DNA of 64,000 nt from contig NZ_BDCD01000014.1 in assembly GCF_001613325.1 (NCBI RefSeq), positions 124,001-188,000 on the forward strand, written 5' to 3'. Position 1 is the first letter of the stretch; each line of letters opens with the position of its first letter. The stretch is from Nocardia yamanashiensis NBRC 100130. GTDB taxonomy: Bacteria; Actinomycetota; Actinomycetes; Mycobacteriales; Mycobacteriaceae. Below are positions 28,002-36,514 of this stretch, piece by piece. The notes below the pieces were generated by a model, which did no database searches, was not told the DNA's origin, and was given only the letters and a program-made list of their open reading frames with translations. A program made the position numbers and the translations under genes.

Positions 28002-28907
28002 ATGAACAGTGCGGTCACCACCACGCTCGATCAGCTTCGCCGCGACCTCCGCACCTATGCGGAGCTGGCCGAGGCGGACTATCGTCCCGAAGTCGTCGAT
28101 CCGGTCCTGGCATCGCTAGCCGACGCGTGGGCGAATTCGATCGTGGGTGTCCGCACCACCACGCATCCGGTGCCGGAGCGGGAAGTCAATGCGCGCGTGC
28201 AGTTTCCGGGGGAACCGTCGGAGCTGGTCGGCACCTTGCGGGCGGATGGGCTGCTGGACTTCGTGGGGCATCCGATCGAGGCGCTGCTGACCGCGACGAT
28301 GGCGGCCGCCCCCTGCCGGGCGGGCGTCGATCTCGCGGTGGGCACGGGCTTGCAGAAGATCTGGCTGATTTTCCCGCAAGTCCTCAGCGTCGACCAGGTG
28401 CTCGCGCTGCCCGGGCTGCCGGAGGCGGTTCCGGCCTACACCGGTCATCTGAAACGCTACGGCGGTGAAATCGGCATCATGGCCTTCGATTTCGCCAACC
28501 GCACCATGAACCTCTACTCGCAGGTCCTGCCACCGGGCACACTGAGCTCCGGCGATGTCGCGGAGATGCTCGCCGAGCTGGAATTGCACCCCGCGGCACC
28601 GGAAGAACTCGCCGCGCTCCCGAGCCCGTTCAATGTGTATCGCACCTTCTCCTGGACCTCGTCCGGGATGCGGCGCATCTGCTTCCCGATGCGCCATACG
28701 GCCGAGACCTTTCCGACCGGGATAGATCCGTTGCTGGCGCGGTTCGTCGAGGACGCCCCGTTCGCGGACTCGAGTCCCGGCGCGGCCCGGCGGTTCACCT
28801 TCTACGCCGCGTACGGCCCCGCCGACCGCTATTTCAAGGTCCAGGCCGAATACTCCAACACCGCCCACGCGACCTTCCCGGGAGGTGTCGCGCCGGCGGT
28901 GCGCTGA
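28002..28907 (+). CDS. ABBA-type aromatic prenyltransferase
   Basis: Protein of 301 aa resembling CloQ/NphB-family soluble prenyltransferases, which attach dimethylallyl or geranyl groups to phenols and other aromatics. The order of strands is recognisable: SLADAWANSIVGVRTTTHPV, DLAVGTGLQKIWLIFPQVLS, GEIGIMAFDFANRTMNLYSQ, SGMRRICFPMRHTAETFPTG, YAAYGPADRYFKVQAEYSN. The Lys and Arg/Tyr residues on these strands form the diphosphate cradle in the family, and there is no DDxxD motif, as expected. The upstream region has a TATCCT -10-like box at 27963. No polyketide synthase, chorismate or aromatic-acid genes are nearby, so the acceptor is unknown. Confidence 0.85.
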   Translation: MNSAVTTTLDQLRRDLRTYAELAEADYRPEVVDPVLASLADAWANSIVGVRTTTHPVPEREVNARVQFPGEPSELVGTLRADGLLDFVGHPIEALLTATMAAAPCRAGVDLAVGTGLQKIWLIFPQVLSVDQVLALPGLPEAVPAYTGHLKRYGGEIGIMAFDFANRTMNLYSQVLPPGTLSSGDVAEMLAELELHPAAPEELAALPSPFNVYRTFSWTSSGMRRICFPMRHTAETFPTGIDPLLARFVEDAPFADSSPGAARRFTFYAAYGPADRYFKVQAEYSNTAHATFPGGVAPAVR

Positions 28908-28915
28908 GTCGCCGA

Positions 28916-29917
28916 TCAGCCCTGCTTGGGCCGGTCCGGACGGTAGAACCAGTCCTCGAGGGAGAAGTCCTCGCGGATCTTCTTCTGCTCCACCAGGAAT
29001 TGCTTGGTGCCGGTCAGCAGCTTGATGCCCTGGGCCGAGAACAGGTCCTCGGGCAGGTAGTCGCGCTGGGCGGTGGCCCGGACCACCGCTTCGGGCGCCT
29101 TGGATTGGGAGACTTCGTAGTTCACGTAGTCGTCCCAGTGCTCCTTGGCATACTTGTTGGCCTCGTTGAGGGCGGTCTGCCAGGTCCCGCCGAAGTCGGA
29201 ATGGCTGGCCAGGAACGCCTGGCTGCTCACCGAGGAACTCGTGCCCGCCAGCTCCGGGTGATTGTCCTTGACCGAGTCGATCTGGCGGAATCCCTTGGCC
29301 AGGAAGGCCCGGAAGGATGCGGACGGGTTGACGTCGGGCAACGCGACCGCGTCCACGTCACCGTTGGTGAGCGGAGCTTCGGCATCGGTGGCCAGCAGGT
29401 GGATCAGCTGGGCCTGGATGCCTTCGGCCTTCAGCGCGCCTTGCAGGTACCGGTCGATATAGGACCCGGATTGCACGCCGATCTTCTTGCCGGCCAAGTC
29501 CTTCAACGACTTGAACTCCGGGTTCTTGACGACCACGCCCGCGTTGTAGCCGACGGCGGCGATACCCAGCAGCCGCGTCTGCAAGCCGCTGCCGCGCGCC
29601 ACCAGAGCGGGCGTATCGCCGTAGGTCGCCACGTCGAGGCGACCGCCGACCAGCGCCTGGTTCAGGTCCGGCCCGTTCGGGAAGCTGTACACCTCGACGG
29701 TGTCGACGCCGAGCGGTTTCAACGCCGGCAGCAGCACGCCGCGCTGGTGGGCGAACCCCACCGGGCCGGTGAGGACATTGCCGGTGCCGATGACGCCGAT
29801 ACGGAGGGTCTTGATCTCGGCGCGGGTGGCCGAATCGTCACCGCCGGAGCCGCAGCCGGTGACCAGCACCAGCGCAGCGGCCAGGACGGCGGGGACGAGG
29901 AGTTTCAGGGAGCGCAT
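28916..29917 (-). CDS. ABC transporter substrate-binding lipoprotein (NitT/TauT type)
   Basis: Lipoprotein of 333 aa. A lipobox (LVTGC) at residues ~18-22 follows the hydrophobic signal LLVPAVLAAALVLV. The periplasmic-binding fold of the nitrate/sulfonate/taurine class shows in KTLRIGVIGTGNVLTGPVGF, FPNGPDLNQALVGGRLDVAT and LAGKKIGVQSGSYIDRYLQG. It is last in a five-gene transcript with its permease and ATPase at the front and two redox proteins between. The ligand is likely a small sulfonate, sulfate ester or similar anion; not determined from sequence. Confidence 0.9.
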   Translation of the reverse strand: MRSLKLLVPAVLAAALVLVTGCGSGGDDSATRAEIKTLRIGVIGTGNVLTGPVGFAHQRGVLLPALKPLGVDTVEVYSFPNGPDLNQALVGGRLDVATYGDTPALVARGSGLQTRLLGIAAVGYNAGVVVKNPEFKSLKDLAGKKIGVQSGSYIDRYLQGALKAEGIQAQLIHLLATDAEAPLTNGDVDAVALPDVNPSASFRAFLAKGFRQIDSVKDNHPELAGTSSSVSSQAFLASHSDFGGTWQTALNEANKYAKEHWDDYVNYEVSQSKAPEAVVRATAQRDYLPEDLFSAQGIKLLTGTKQFLVEQKKIREDFSLEDWFYRPDRPKQG

Positions 29918-29936
29918 GGAAAAGCTTTCGGGGAGT

Positions 29937-30278
29937 TCAGAGTTCGGAGAGCCGCGGCGGCGGTGCGCCGTGCGGCAGACGGGGACCGACGGCGACCAGG
30001 CTGCCCGGGCTGCGGCCCTTGCCCCAGCCGATCTCCTTGCGGTAGCGGCCGATGTGATCCTCGGGAATCAGCCCGGGATCGGGCAGCGGGGTCGCATCGG
30101 GCGCCACGTAGAGCGCGTCGGTCGGGCAGTAGGCCTCGCACATGAAGCAGGTCTGGCAATCGGATTGGCGGGCGATGGCCGGGATGCCTGATTCGGTGCG
30201 GTCGAAGACATTGGTGGGGCAGACGTCCACGCATTTGTCGCAGCCGATGCAGTCGGCGGCGAGTACCAGTTCGATCAT
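29937..30278 (-). CDS. 2[4Fe-4S] ferredoxin-like subunit (AprB-like)
   Basis: Protein of 113 aa with two [4Fe-4S] motifs, CIGCDKCVDVCPTNVF and CQTCFMCEAYCPTDALYV, then a ~45-residue tail ending GAPPPRLSEL. Its start overlaps the flavoprotein stop by 1 nt, so the two probably form a complex. This is the arrangement of AprA/AprB (adenylylsulfate reductase) and fumarate-reductase-like pairs. The C-terminal tail (GLIPEDHIGRYRKEIGWG) could wrap the flavoprotein as in AprB. Confidence 0.88.
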   Translation of the reverse strand: MIELVLAADCIGCDKCVDVCPTNVFDRTESGIPAIARQSDCQTCFMCEAYCPTDALYVAPDATPLPDPGLIPEDHIGRYRKEIGWGKGRSPGSLVAVGPRLPHGAPPPRLSEL

Positions 30279-31870
30279 CAGGCCACCGCCGCCGTGGTGT
30301 TCGCGGCTTCAGCCGTGCCGGTCCATACCGCGTCGAGCCCGCCCGAGAGGATGTGGTGATGCTGGGCCGGGTCGAGGCCGGGATGGTCGGCGCGCTTGCT
30401 CATGCCGCGAGTTTCGGTGCGTGCCAAAGTGGATCGGTACATGAGCCGGCCGACGGCGGTGATGGCGGCGGCCTGGCGGGCCCGCACGCGCCCCTCCCCC
30501 GTGCCGCCGCCCAGGCCCTGTACGGCGCGGTCCCAGAGGTCGTCGAGCGCGGTCAGGGCCGGTTCGATGCGGTCGCCGTGGCGCAGGTAGTTCTTCTCGA
30601 ACGGGATCAGCTCGGCCTGCGCGGCCGCCACGACCTCCTCGGCGGTCACGGATGCGGTTGCCGCCGGGCGCAATCCGGCCCCGCCGGTACCGCGCAGCGC
30701 GGCATGATCGGCGGGCCGCTCGCGCAAGGCGAACTCGGCCGCGCCGCGTCCCGCCCAGCTGCCCGAGGACATGGCCCACGCCGAATTGTGGCTCCCGCCG
30801 CCGGTGAAACCGCCGCAGATCCGCTCCCGGGTCGCCGCGTCGCCGGCCGCGTACAGGCCGGGCACCGTGGTGGCGCAATCGTCGTCGACGATATCGATGC
30901 CGCCGGTGCCTCGCACCGTGCCCTCGGCGAGCAGATCGACCTCGAACCGGTCGGTGAACGGGTTGATGCCGCGCCGATCGAACTGGAGGAAGAAGTTCGG
31001 CTGACCCAGGCGCATCTGTTCCTGCACCGTCGCATCGGCACGGTCCAGTTGCGCGAACACCTTCTCCGACAACAGGGTTCGCGCGATCACCGAACGTCCC
31101 TTGGTCGAGCCCGCACCTTCCAGCACCCGGCCGTCCTCGTGGAAGAAGGTGGCGTAGCCGTAGTAGGCGGTCTTGGTGATGGTCGAGCCCTTGGGCACGA
31201 TGGCGTAGGCGTTGGAGAACTCCATGCCGGAGAACCGCGCGCCCACCTCGGCGGCCATGAGCGCACCGTCACCGGTGTCGACATTGGTGCCCAGCGCCCG
31301 GGACAGGAAGGCGCAGCCGCCGCTGGCCAGCACCACCGCGCCCGCTGCCACGCGATAGTCGCGATCGGCCTGCCGCTGGTATCCGGCCGCGCCGCGGACC
31401 ACGCCGTCGGCGTCGACCAGCAGTTCCAGTGCGGGGGAATGATCCAGGATCTGCACCCCGAGGCGCTTGACCCAGGCCCGCATACGCCGCATGTACTCCG
31501 GCCCCTGCACGCCGGTGCGCAACTGTTCCCCCGTCGCCGGATCGACCGGGAACGGGTAGCGGCCCTCGACGGCGAGCCGGTTCATGTTCGAGTACGTCTG
31601 ATCGAGGACCCGATCCATCCAATAGTGGTCGGCCAGGTGCCCGCCCAGCGCCTCGCGGCTGGCCTTGGCATTGGCGCGGGCCGTCGCTTCCGGTGCGACG
31701 TACCAGACGCCGGTGCCCGAAGGCGCTGTGGCGCCGGAGGTTCCGCAGTAGCCCTTGTCCACCAGCACCACCTCCGCGCCGGTCTCGCGGGCGTGCACGG
31801 CGGCCCAGCAGGCGGCCGGTCCGCCGCCGATCACCAGGACGTCGGTGCTGATCTGCCACGGTTCACTCAT
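30278..31870 (-). CDS. FAD-dependent oxidoreductase, AprA/fumarate reductase-like flavoprotein
   Basis: Protein of 530 aa. The N-terminal dinucleotide fold is STDVLVIGGGPAACWAAVHA, then VVLVDKGYCGTSGATAPSGT, AVVLASGGCAFLSRALGTN and the flavin-site motif VPGLYAAGDAATRERICGG followed by GGGSHNSAWAMSSG. The C-terminal helical region has LARTETRGMSKRADHPGLDP, an Arg-rich segment found in this superfamily. The ATG overlaps the ABC ATPase stop as ATGA. With the ferredoxin it forms an AprAB-like pair, but its operon with a sulfonate-type ABC importer suggests a redox step on the imported compound rather than sulfate reduction. Confidence 0.88.
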   Translation of the reverse strand: MSEPWQISTDVLVIGGGPAACWAAVHARETGAEVVLVDKGYCGTSGATAPSGTGVWYVAPEATARANAKASREALGGHLADHYWMDRVLDQTYSNMNRLAVEGRYPFPVDPATGEQLRTGVQGPEYMRRMRAWVKRLGVQILDHSPALELLVDADGVVRGAAGYQRQADRDYRVAAGAVVLASGGCAFLSRALGTNVDTGDGALMAAEVGARFSGMEFSNAYAIVPKGSTITKTAYYGYATFFHEDGRVLEGAGSTKGRSVIARTLLSEKVFAQLDRADATVQEQMRLGQPNFFLQFDRRGINPFTDRFEVDLLAEGTVRGTGGIDIVDDDCATTVPGLYAAGDAATRERICGGFTGGGSHNSAWAMSSGSWAGRGAAEFALRERPADHAALRGTGGAGLRPAATASVTAEEVVAAAQAELIPFEKNYLRHGDRIEPALTALDDLWDRAVQGLGGGTGEGRVRARQAAAITAVGRLMYRSTLARTETRGMSKRADHPGLDPAQHHHILSGGLDAVWTGTAEAANTTAAVA

Positions 31871-32595
31871 TGCTCGGCTCCTGTCGGTGCTTCGGGATCG
31901 ACGCCGAGCGCGAGCAGCAGCCGGCGACGCAGGTCGGAGAAGGCGGGGTCGACCACCGAGCGCGGGCGCGGCACGGTGATGTCGAAGGATTCGGCGATGC
32001 GGCCGTCGCGCAGGACGAGGGCGCGATCGGCCAGCAGCAGCGCCTCTTCCACATCGTGGGTGACCAGCAGGACCGCCTGCCGGTGCTGAGACCACAGCCG
32101 GGCCACCAGGGCTTGCGCCTTGAGCCGGGTCAGCGCGTCCAGGGCGCCGAACGGCTCGTCCAGCAGCAGCAGTTCGGGATTGCGGACCAGGGCGCGCGCC
32201 AGGGCCACGCGTTGCGCCTCGCCGCCGGAGAGGGTGGCGGGCCAGACATCGGCCTTGGGCGCGAGCCCGACCTCGGTCAGGGCTTCCAGGGCGCGGGGTT
32301 TGCGCGCGCCGTCCACGCCCAGAATCACATTGCGCCACACCGTCATCCACGGGATCAGCCGATGCTCCTGGAAGACGATCGCCTTGGTTCGCGGGGCGTC
32401 GAACACGCCGGTGAAGCCGCGATCCAGGCCGCCGAGCCCGCGCAGCAGCGTGCTCTTGCCCGAACCGCTCGCGCCCAGCAGCGCGACGAACTCACCCGGT
32501 GCGATATCGAGATCGACGCCGTTCAGGACGGTGCGTCCGGCGAATACCCGGGTCGCGTTCCGAATGCGGACGGCGGCGGAGACTGCCGTGGTCAT
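31867..32595 (-). CDS. ABC transporter ATPase (SsuB/TauB-like)
   Basis: ATPase of 242 aa: Walker A LLGASGSGKSTLLRGLG, Q-loop VFQEHRLIPWMTVWRNV, signature ATLSGGEAQRVALARAL, Walker B LLLDEPFGALDALT, H-loop LLVTHDVEEALLLAD. The Q-loop and length match the SsuB/TauB/NrtD importer ATPases. It starts immediately after the permease stop with no gap and overlaps the flavoprotein start. Confidence 0.93.
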   Translation of the reverse strand: MTTAVSAAVRIRNATRVFAGRTVLNGVDLDIAPGEFVALLGASGSGKSTLLRGLGGLDRGFTGVFDAPRTKAIVFQEHRLIPWMTVWRNVILGVDGARKPRALEALTEVGLAPKADVWPATLSGGEAQRVALARALVRNPELLLLDEPFGALDALTRLKAQALVARLWSQHRQAVLLVTHDVEEALLLADRALVLRDGRIAESFDITVPRPRSVVDPAFSDLRRRLLLALGVDPEAPTGAEQ

Positions 32596-33450
32596 CTACT
32601 CTCCTTCGAATCCGGTGCGCCAGGCCAGGAATCGGCGTTCCAGCGCCCGCACGAACAGATCGGTCAACAGCCCCAGCAGTGCGTAGATCACCAGCACCAG
32701 GAAGATCTGGTCGGTGCGCAGGAACTCCTTGGCGTCGTTCATCAGGAAGCCGAGCCCGACCGGCGTGGTCTGCATCTCCGCGACCACCAGCGTCAGCCAG
32801 CCCAGCCCGAGCGCCTGCCGTAAACCGACCAGGATCTGCGGCAACGCTCCCGGCAGAATGATCCGCGTGGTCAGCTGCCACCGGTTCAGGCCCAGCGATT
32901 CCGCCGCCTCGACCAGCCGCCGGTCCACGCCGCGAATACCGGCCAGCACGTTCAGGTAGATCGGGAAGATCGGCGCGACGATGATCAACGCGATCTTGAA
33001 CGGATCGCCGATCCCGAACCAGATGATGAACACCGGCACCAGCGCCAGCGTCGGCAACATCCGCAACGCCTGCAGCGGCCCGTTCACCAGATCTTCCGCC
33101 AGCCGGAACAACCCCGCCGCCGCCCCGAGCACCAGCCCGATCGCGATCCCGATGGCCAGCCCGACGCCCACCCGGCGCGAGGACGCCGCCAGATGCCGCC
33201 ACAGCTCCCCCGAGGCCACCAGCTCCCGCCCCGCCTCGAGCACCTCGGTGGGCGCCGGTGTGGTCGGCCCCAGCCAGCCCCGCGCCCCCAGCTGCCACAA
33301 CACCAGGACCAGCACCAATCCGGACGATTTCCGGACCACCCCGCCCACGCGCCGCGCGACCGCGCCCACCTTCGGAGACACGCCACGGGTCGCGGAAACT
33401 TCCGGCACGGCCGGCAGCACGGACACCGGCGGGTCCAATTGCAGCGTCAT
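32596..33450 (-). CDS. ABC transporter permease (SsuC/TauC-like)
   Basis: About 284 aa with six transmembrane helices and the BPD_transp_1 EAA loop (EAAESLGLNRWQLTTRIILP then GALPQIL) that docks with the ATPase. The periplasmic segments and TDQIFLVLVIYALLGLLTDL end are typical of sulfonate/nitrate permeases. The ATG at 33450 has GGAAGG upstream; the longer in-frame start at 33498 has no ribosome site. It is first in the importer-redox operon; the promoter lies in 33451-33636, shared divergently with ku. Confidence 0.9.
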   Translation of the reverse strand: MTLQLDPPVSVLPAVPEVSATRGVSPKVGAVARRVGGVVRKSSGLVLVLVLWQLGARGWLGPTTPAPTEVLEAGRELVASGELWRHLAASSRRVGVGLAIGIAIGLVLGAAAGLFRLAEDLVNGPLQALRMLPTLALVPVFIIWFGIGDPFKIALIIVAPIFPIYLNVLAGIRGVDRRLVEAAESLGLNRWQLTTRIILPGALPQILVGLRQALGLGWLTLVVAEMQTTPVGLGFLMNDAKEFLRTDQIFLVLVIYALLGLLTDLFVRALERRFLAWRTGFEGE

Positions 33451-33636
33451 GGCAGGATCCTTCCGGGAAGTCGGTGCCCGGAACGGTAAGGCGCACAACC
33501 TCTTCGGCAGAACGATTCGGCTCAGCCCGATCCTGAACCGCCCGGATTTTCCACACCGTGGAAAGCCCCTTGCAATTCCCGCGTCAACGGCGATTCGGTC
33601 GACCGACCCGTATGGTCATCCGTAGAGTGGGGTGGT

Positions 33637-34539
33637 ATGAGGTCCATCTGGAAGGGCTCCATCGCGTTCGGGCTGGTCAACGTCCCCGTGAAGGTGTACA
33701 CCGCCACGGAGGACCACGACATCAAGTTCCACCAGGTGCATGCCGCCGACGGGGGGCGGATCCGGTATGAGCGGCTGTGCACCATCGATGGGCAGCCGGT
33801 GCAGTACGCCGATATCGACAAGGCGTACGAGTCGCCGGAGGGCGATCGGGTGATTCTCACGGACGAGGATTTCGCGAAACTGCCGGCGGCGGAGAAACAC
33901 GAGATTCCGGTGCTGCAATTCGTGCCGTCGGAACAGATCGATCCGATTCTCTACGACAAGAGTTATTACCTGGAACCGGATTCCAATACGCCGAAAGCGT
34001 ATGTGCTGCTGGCCAAGACGCTCGAAGAGGTGGATCGGGTCGCGCTGGTGCATTTCACGTTGCGGCAGAAGACGCGGCTGGGGGCGCTGCGGGTGCGGGA
34101 CGGGGTGCTGGTGTTGCAGACACTGTTGTGGCCCGATGAGGTGCGGGCGGTGGCGTTCGACAAGCTGGACGGGGTGGGGGCGCCGAAGGCGCAGGAATTG
34201 AAGATGGCCGAGACGCTGGTGGACACGCTGTCGGACGACTTCGATCCGAGCCTGTACGTGGACGAGTACCAGATCGAGCTGAAGAAGATGCTGGACGAGG
34301 CCATCGCCAGCGGGAGCAGCAAGGTCACCCGGGCCCCGGAGGCCGCCGCGCCGGAGATGGACGCCGAGGTGGTGGACCTGGTCGCGGCGTTGCAGCGCAG
34401 TCTGGAAGCGTCCGGGCGCAAGACCAAGAGTTCCGAACCGGCGAAACCGGCCAAGGCCGCCAAGGCCGCGGCGAAGGCTCCGGCCAAGAAGGCCGCCAAG
34501 AAGACGGCGACCAAATCGGCGACCCGCAAGGGCGCCTGA
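33637..34539 (+). CDS. ku: Non-homologous end-joining protein Ku
   Basis: Bacterial Ku of 300 aa that forms a ring on double-strand DNA ends and recruits LigD. The core begins MRSIWKGSIAFGLVNVPVKV and continues with YTATEDHDIKFHQVH, RYERLCTIDGQPV, FVPSEQIDPILYDKSYYLEP and RQKTRLGALRVRDGVLVLQT. The C-terminal ~40 residues are a Lys/Ala-rich tail (AKPAKAAKAAAKAPAKKAAK) similar to those that help DNA threading in mycobacterial Ku. LigD is not in the window. Confidence 0.95.
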   Translation: MRSIWKGSIAFGLVNVPVKVYTATEDHDIKFHQVHAADGGRIRYERLCTIDGQPVQYADIDKAYESPEGDRVILTDEDFAKLPAAEKHEIPVLQFVPSEQIDPILYDKSYYLEPDSNTPKAYVLLAKTLEEVDRVALVHFTLRQKTRLGALRVRDGVLVLQTLLWPDEVRAVAFDKLDGVGAPKAQELKMAETLVDTLSDDFDPSLYVDEYQIELKKMLDEAIASGSSKVTRAPEAAAPEMDAEVVDLVAALQRSLEASGRKTKSSEPAKPAKAAKAAAKAPAKKAAKKTATKSATRKGA

Positions 34540-34587
34540 GCTGCACGATTCGCCGCGAAACAGCATTCACCTGGCAAACTGTTCGGC

Positions 34588-35166
34588 ATGGAATCCGACA
34601 TAGCCATCGAACCGGACATCGCTATCGTCCCGATGGGTCTCGGCCATCTGCGTCAGGTCATCGACCTCGGTTACCAGGTGTTCGACACCTCCGCCAAGCC
34701 CTACACCTCGTGGTCGCTGACCTCGGTGGCCGAGCACCTCGACAGTGCCGGCAAGTCCTGCTGGGTGGCGGTGGATTCGGATCGGGTGGTCGGATTCGTG
34801 CTCGCCTCCATGGAATTCGAATTGCGCGACGACTGGGCGTATCTGGAATGGATCGCGGTCGATCCGGAGATGCAGGGGCGCGGGATCGCCGGGCGGCTCA
34901 TGACGGTCTGCTGCGACACGCTCTTCCGGCACGGGGCGCGGCGCATCGTCACCGATGTGGAACTGCACAACACCGCCTCGGCGGGCATGATGCGCAAGAA
35001 CGGCTTCACCGAGGGCACCACGGTGACCTTGTTCGTGCGGCCGAACCCGAACGAATCGGCCGCGGACGGGGCCGATCAGATCGCACTCGGGCCCGGCACC
35101 AAACGCGACCTGATCCGGCGCGGCCGGATCACCGGCGACGGCCGGCACGGGCGGCCCAAGCCCTGA
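34588..35166 (+). CDS. GNAT-family N-acetyltransferase
   Basis: Protein of 192 aa with a GNAT core: motif A YLEWIAVDPEMQGRGIAGRL (Q/R-x-x-G-x-G/A acetyl-CoA loop) and motif B VELHNTASAGMMRKNGFTEG. An additional ~35-residue basic C-terminal tail (GTKRDLIRRGRITGDGRHG) follows the fold. It is 48 nt downstream of ku on the same strand. The substrate cannot be inferred. Confidence 0.85.
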   Translation: MESDIAIEPDIAIVPMGLGHLRQVIDLGYQVFDTSAKPYTSWSLTSVAEHLDSAGKSCWVAVDSDRVVGFVLASMEFELRDDWAYLEWIAVDPEMQGRGIAGRLMTVCCDTLFRHGARRIVTDVELHNTASAGMMRKNGFTEGTTVTLFVRPNPNESAADGADQIALGPGTKRDLIRRGRITGDGRHGRPKP

Positions 35167-35187
35167 TTCGGTGCGGTGCGCCGCCGG

Positions 35188-35811
35188 TCAGCTCGCGGCG
35201 GCGGCGCGCTGCCTTCCTTCGCGGAAGAAGTCCAGCAGGCTCTCCACCGTGCCGGTCTCGGCGCGGGTGCGCACCGCCCCGAACGACGCGTTCCAGAACT
35301 CACCCTGCCGTGGCTGCCACGGGCCTACGTACGCGTACGGCTGCGGAATCTGCGAATCCCCCGGCGACACACCGTAATTCACTTCGTCGACGGCCACCGA
35401 TAGGTCGAAGTGCTCGGGCCAGAGCACCGGTTGCTCGAGCGCGAAGCGGCGCAGCGCGGTATCGCCCACCGCGAACCAGTCGTGCACGATGGCCGCCGCG
35501 TCGGCGTCGACGGTGAACGGCTCGTCCGGATCCATATGGGTGCCGTCGCGATAGAGTCCCTCCGGCGGGGCCTCGGCATCGAAGCCGGCGTGCATGGCCA
35601 GTTCCCGATAGGTGCCGTGCAGCGCGATGCGGCCCTGCGGCCACACCAGGTCCGCCCCGGTTATCGACACCGGCCATTTCACCCCCGCGAAACCGCCCAG
35701 CACGATCCGCATGCGGATACTGCCGAACCGTTTGTACTGCGGCCCCGCGATGAGCAGCTCCGCCGCCGCGTGCAATCCGAACCGAGTGCCTTCATAGGTG
35801 AGCTCGTCCAC
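35188..35811 (-). CDS. Conserved actinobacterial protein, unknown function
   Basis: About 207 aa from a GTG at 35811 (VDELTYEGTRFGLHAAAELL). I do not recognise a catalytic motif. The sequence alternates predicted beta strands with aromatic segments (VKWPVSITGADLVWPQGRIA, DAAAIVHDWFAVGDTALRRF, PYAYVGPWQPRQGEFWNASF), which suggests a single soluble beta-rich domain. There is no signal peptide. The ribosome site is weak (AAGG directly before the GTG). It is convergent with the GNAT gene. Confidence 0.7.
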   Translation of the reverse strand: MDELTYEGTRFGLHAAAELLIAGPQYKRFGSIRMRIVLGGFAGVKWPVSITGADLVWPQGRIALHGTYRELAMHAGFDAEAPPEGLYRDGTHMDPDEPFTVDADAAAIVHDWFAVGDTALRRFALEQPVLWPEHFDLSVAVDEVNYGVSPGDSQIPQPYAYVGPWQPRQGEFWNASFGAVRTRAETGTVESLLDFFREGRQRAAAAS

Positions 35812-35885
35812 CCTTGCATCATCGCGGGCACAGCGGGTTCGTTGCGGGCGAATCGGGCCCGGCAAACACGACAGTTTCGAAACGA

Positions 35886-35916
35886 ATGCGCCGCACCGGA
35901 ATCCGGTGCGGCGCAT
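35886..35916 (-). terminator. Terminator hairpin after the DUF4189 gene
   Basis: A 15-bp perfect stem, ATGCGCCGCACCGGA paired with TCCGGTGCGGCGCAT, with effectively a tight 1-nt loop. It is 22 nt downstream of the minus-strand DUF4189 stop; the minus-strand sequence after it (TCGTTTCG) has a short T-run. Confidence 0.75.
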
Positions 35917-35938
35917 CAGTCAGGCCGAAACAACCCGC

Positions 35939-36391
35939 TCAGCGGGCGTTGTCCGTGCAAACAGACACGATGACCTTGGTATTGCGTCCCGAAGCCGAGC
36001 CCACGTCCGGGAAGGACTTGTTGCCCAGCACATCGGTGGCGGCCTTCTCGGCCTCCACCTTGGTCGGCGCCCAGGCATAGCCGAAGGCGCCGTTCGAATC
36101 CGCCGTGACGGCCCCGCAGGCATTGGTGAACCGCACGACCACTTCGCAGTCACCGCCACCGCACTGCCGCAGCGCGTCGGCATCGGCGTCGCCGCTCTTG
36201 GTGTAGTTCACCGCGTACGCGACGTTCCTGGTGCTGCGAGACAGCGCCAGCGATCCGTTCAGATCGCCGGAGGCTGCCGTGAAGACCGGACCGTCGGCCT
36301 CCGCGGCCTTGGCGGGCCCGGCTGCCACGGTGCCGATCGCGGCCATCGATGTAACGGCGAGGCCCATCCCGGCCTTGCGCAACAACGACAT
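35939..36391 (-). CDS. Secreted DUF4189 protein
   Basis: Protein of 150 aa. A signal peptide (LLRKAGMGLAVTSMAAIGTV, then AAGPAKAA) precedes a DUF4189 domain: LALSRSTRNVAYAVNYTKSG, ADALRQCGGGDCEVVVRFTN, ACGAVTADSNGAFGYAWAPT, and a C-terminal VIVSVCTDNAR with the last Cys. The four Cys residues probably form two disulfides outside the membrane. DUF4189 proteins are common small secreted proteins in Nocardia and mycobacteria with no settled function. Confidence 0.85.
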   Translation of the reverse strand: MSLLRKAGMGLAVTSMAAIGTVAAGPAKAAEADGPVFTAASGDLNGSLALSRSTRNVAYAVNYTKSGDADADALRQCGGGDCEVVVRFTNACGAVTADSNGAFGYAWAPTKVEAEKAATDVLGNKSFPDVGSASGRNTKVIVSVCTDNAR

Positions 36392-36476
36392 TCGTACTCC
36401 CGATGATGGATGATGATGACGCGTCGAATCATGATCGACCTCACACGCAATGTCCAGTCCAGAAGCTCTCGGACTC

Positions 36477-36494
36477 TCGGGGGCAAGCCCCCGA
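36477..36494 (-). terminator. Terminator hairpin downstream of lexA-type gene
   Basis: TCGGGGGC-AA-GCCCCCGA, an 8-bp perfect GC stem 20 nt after the stop of the minus-strand repressor gene and before the DUF4189 promoter. No T-run follows. Confidence 0.55.
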
Positions 36495-36514
36495 ACCCCG
36501 GGGCCCGGAACGGC

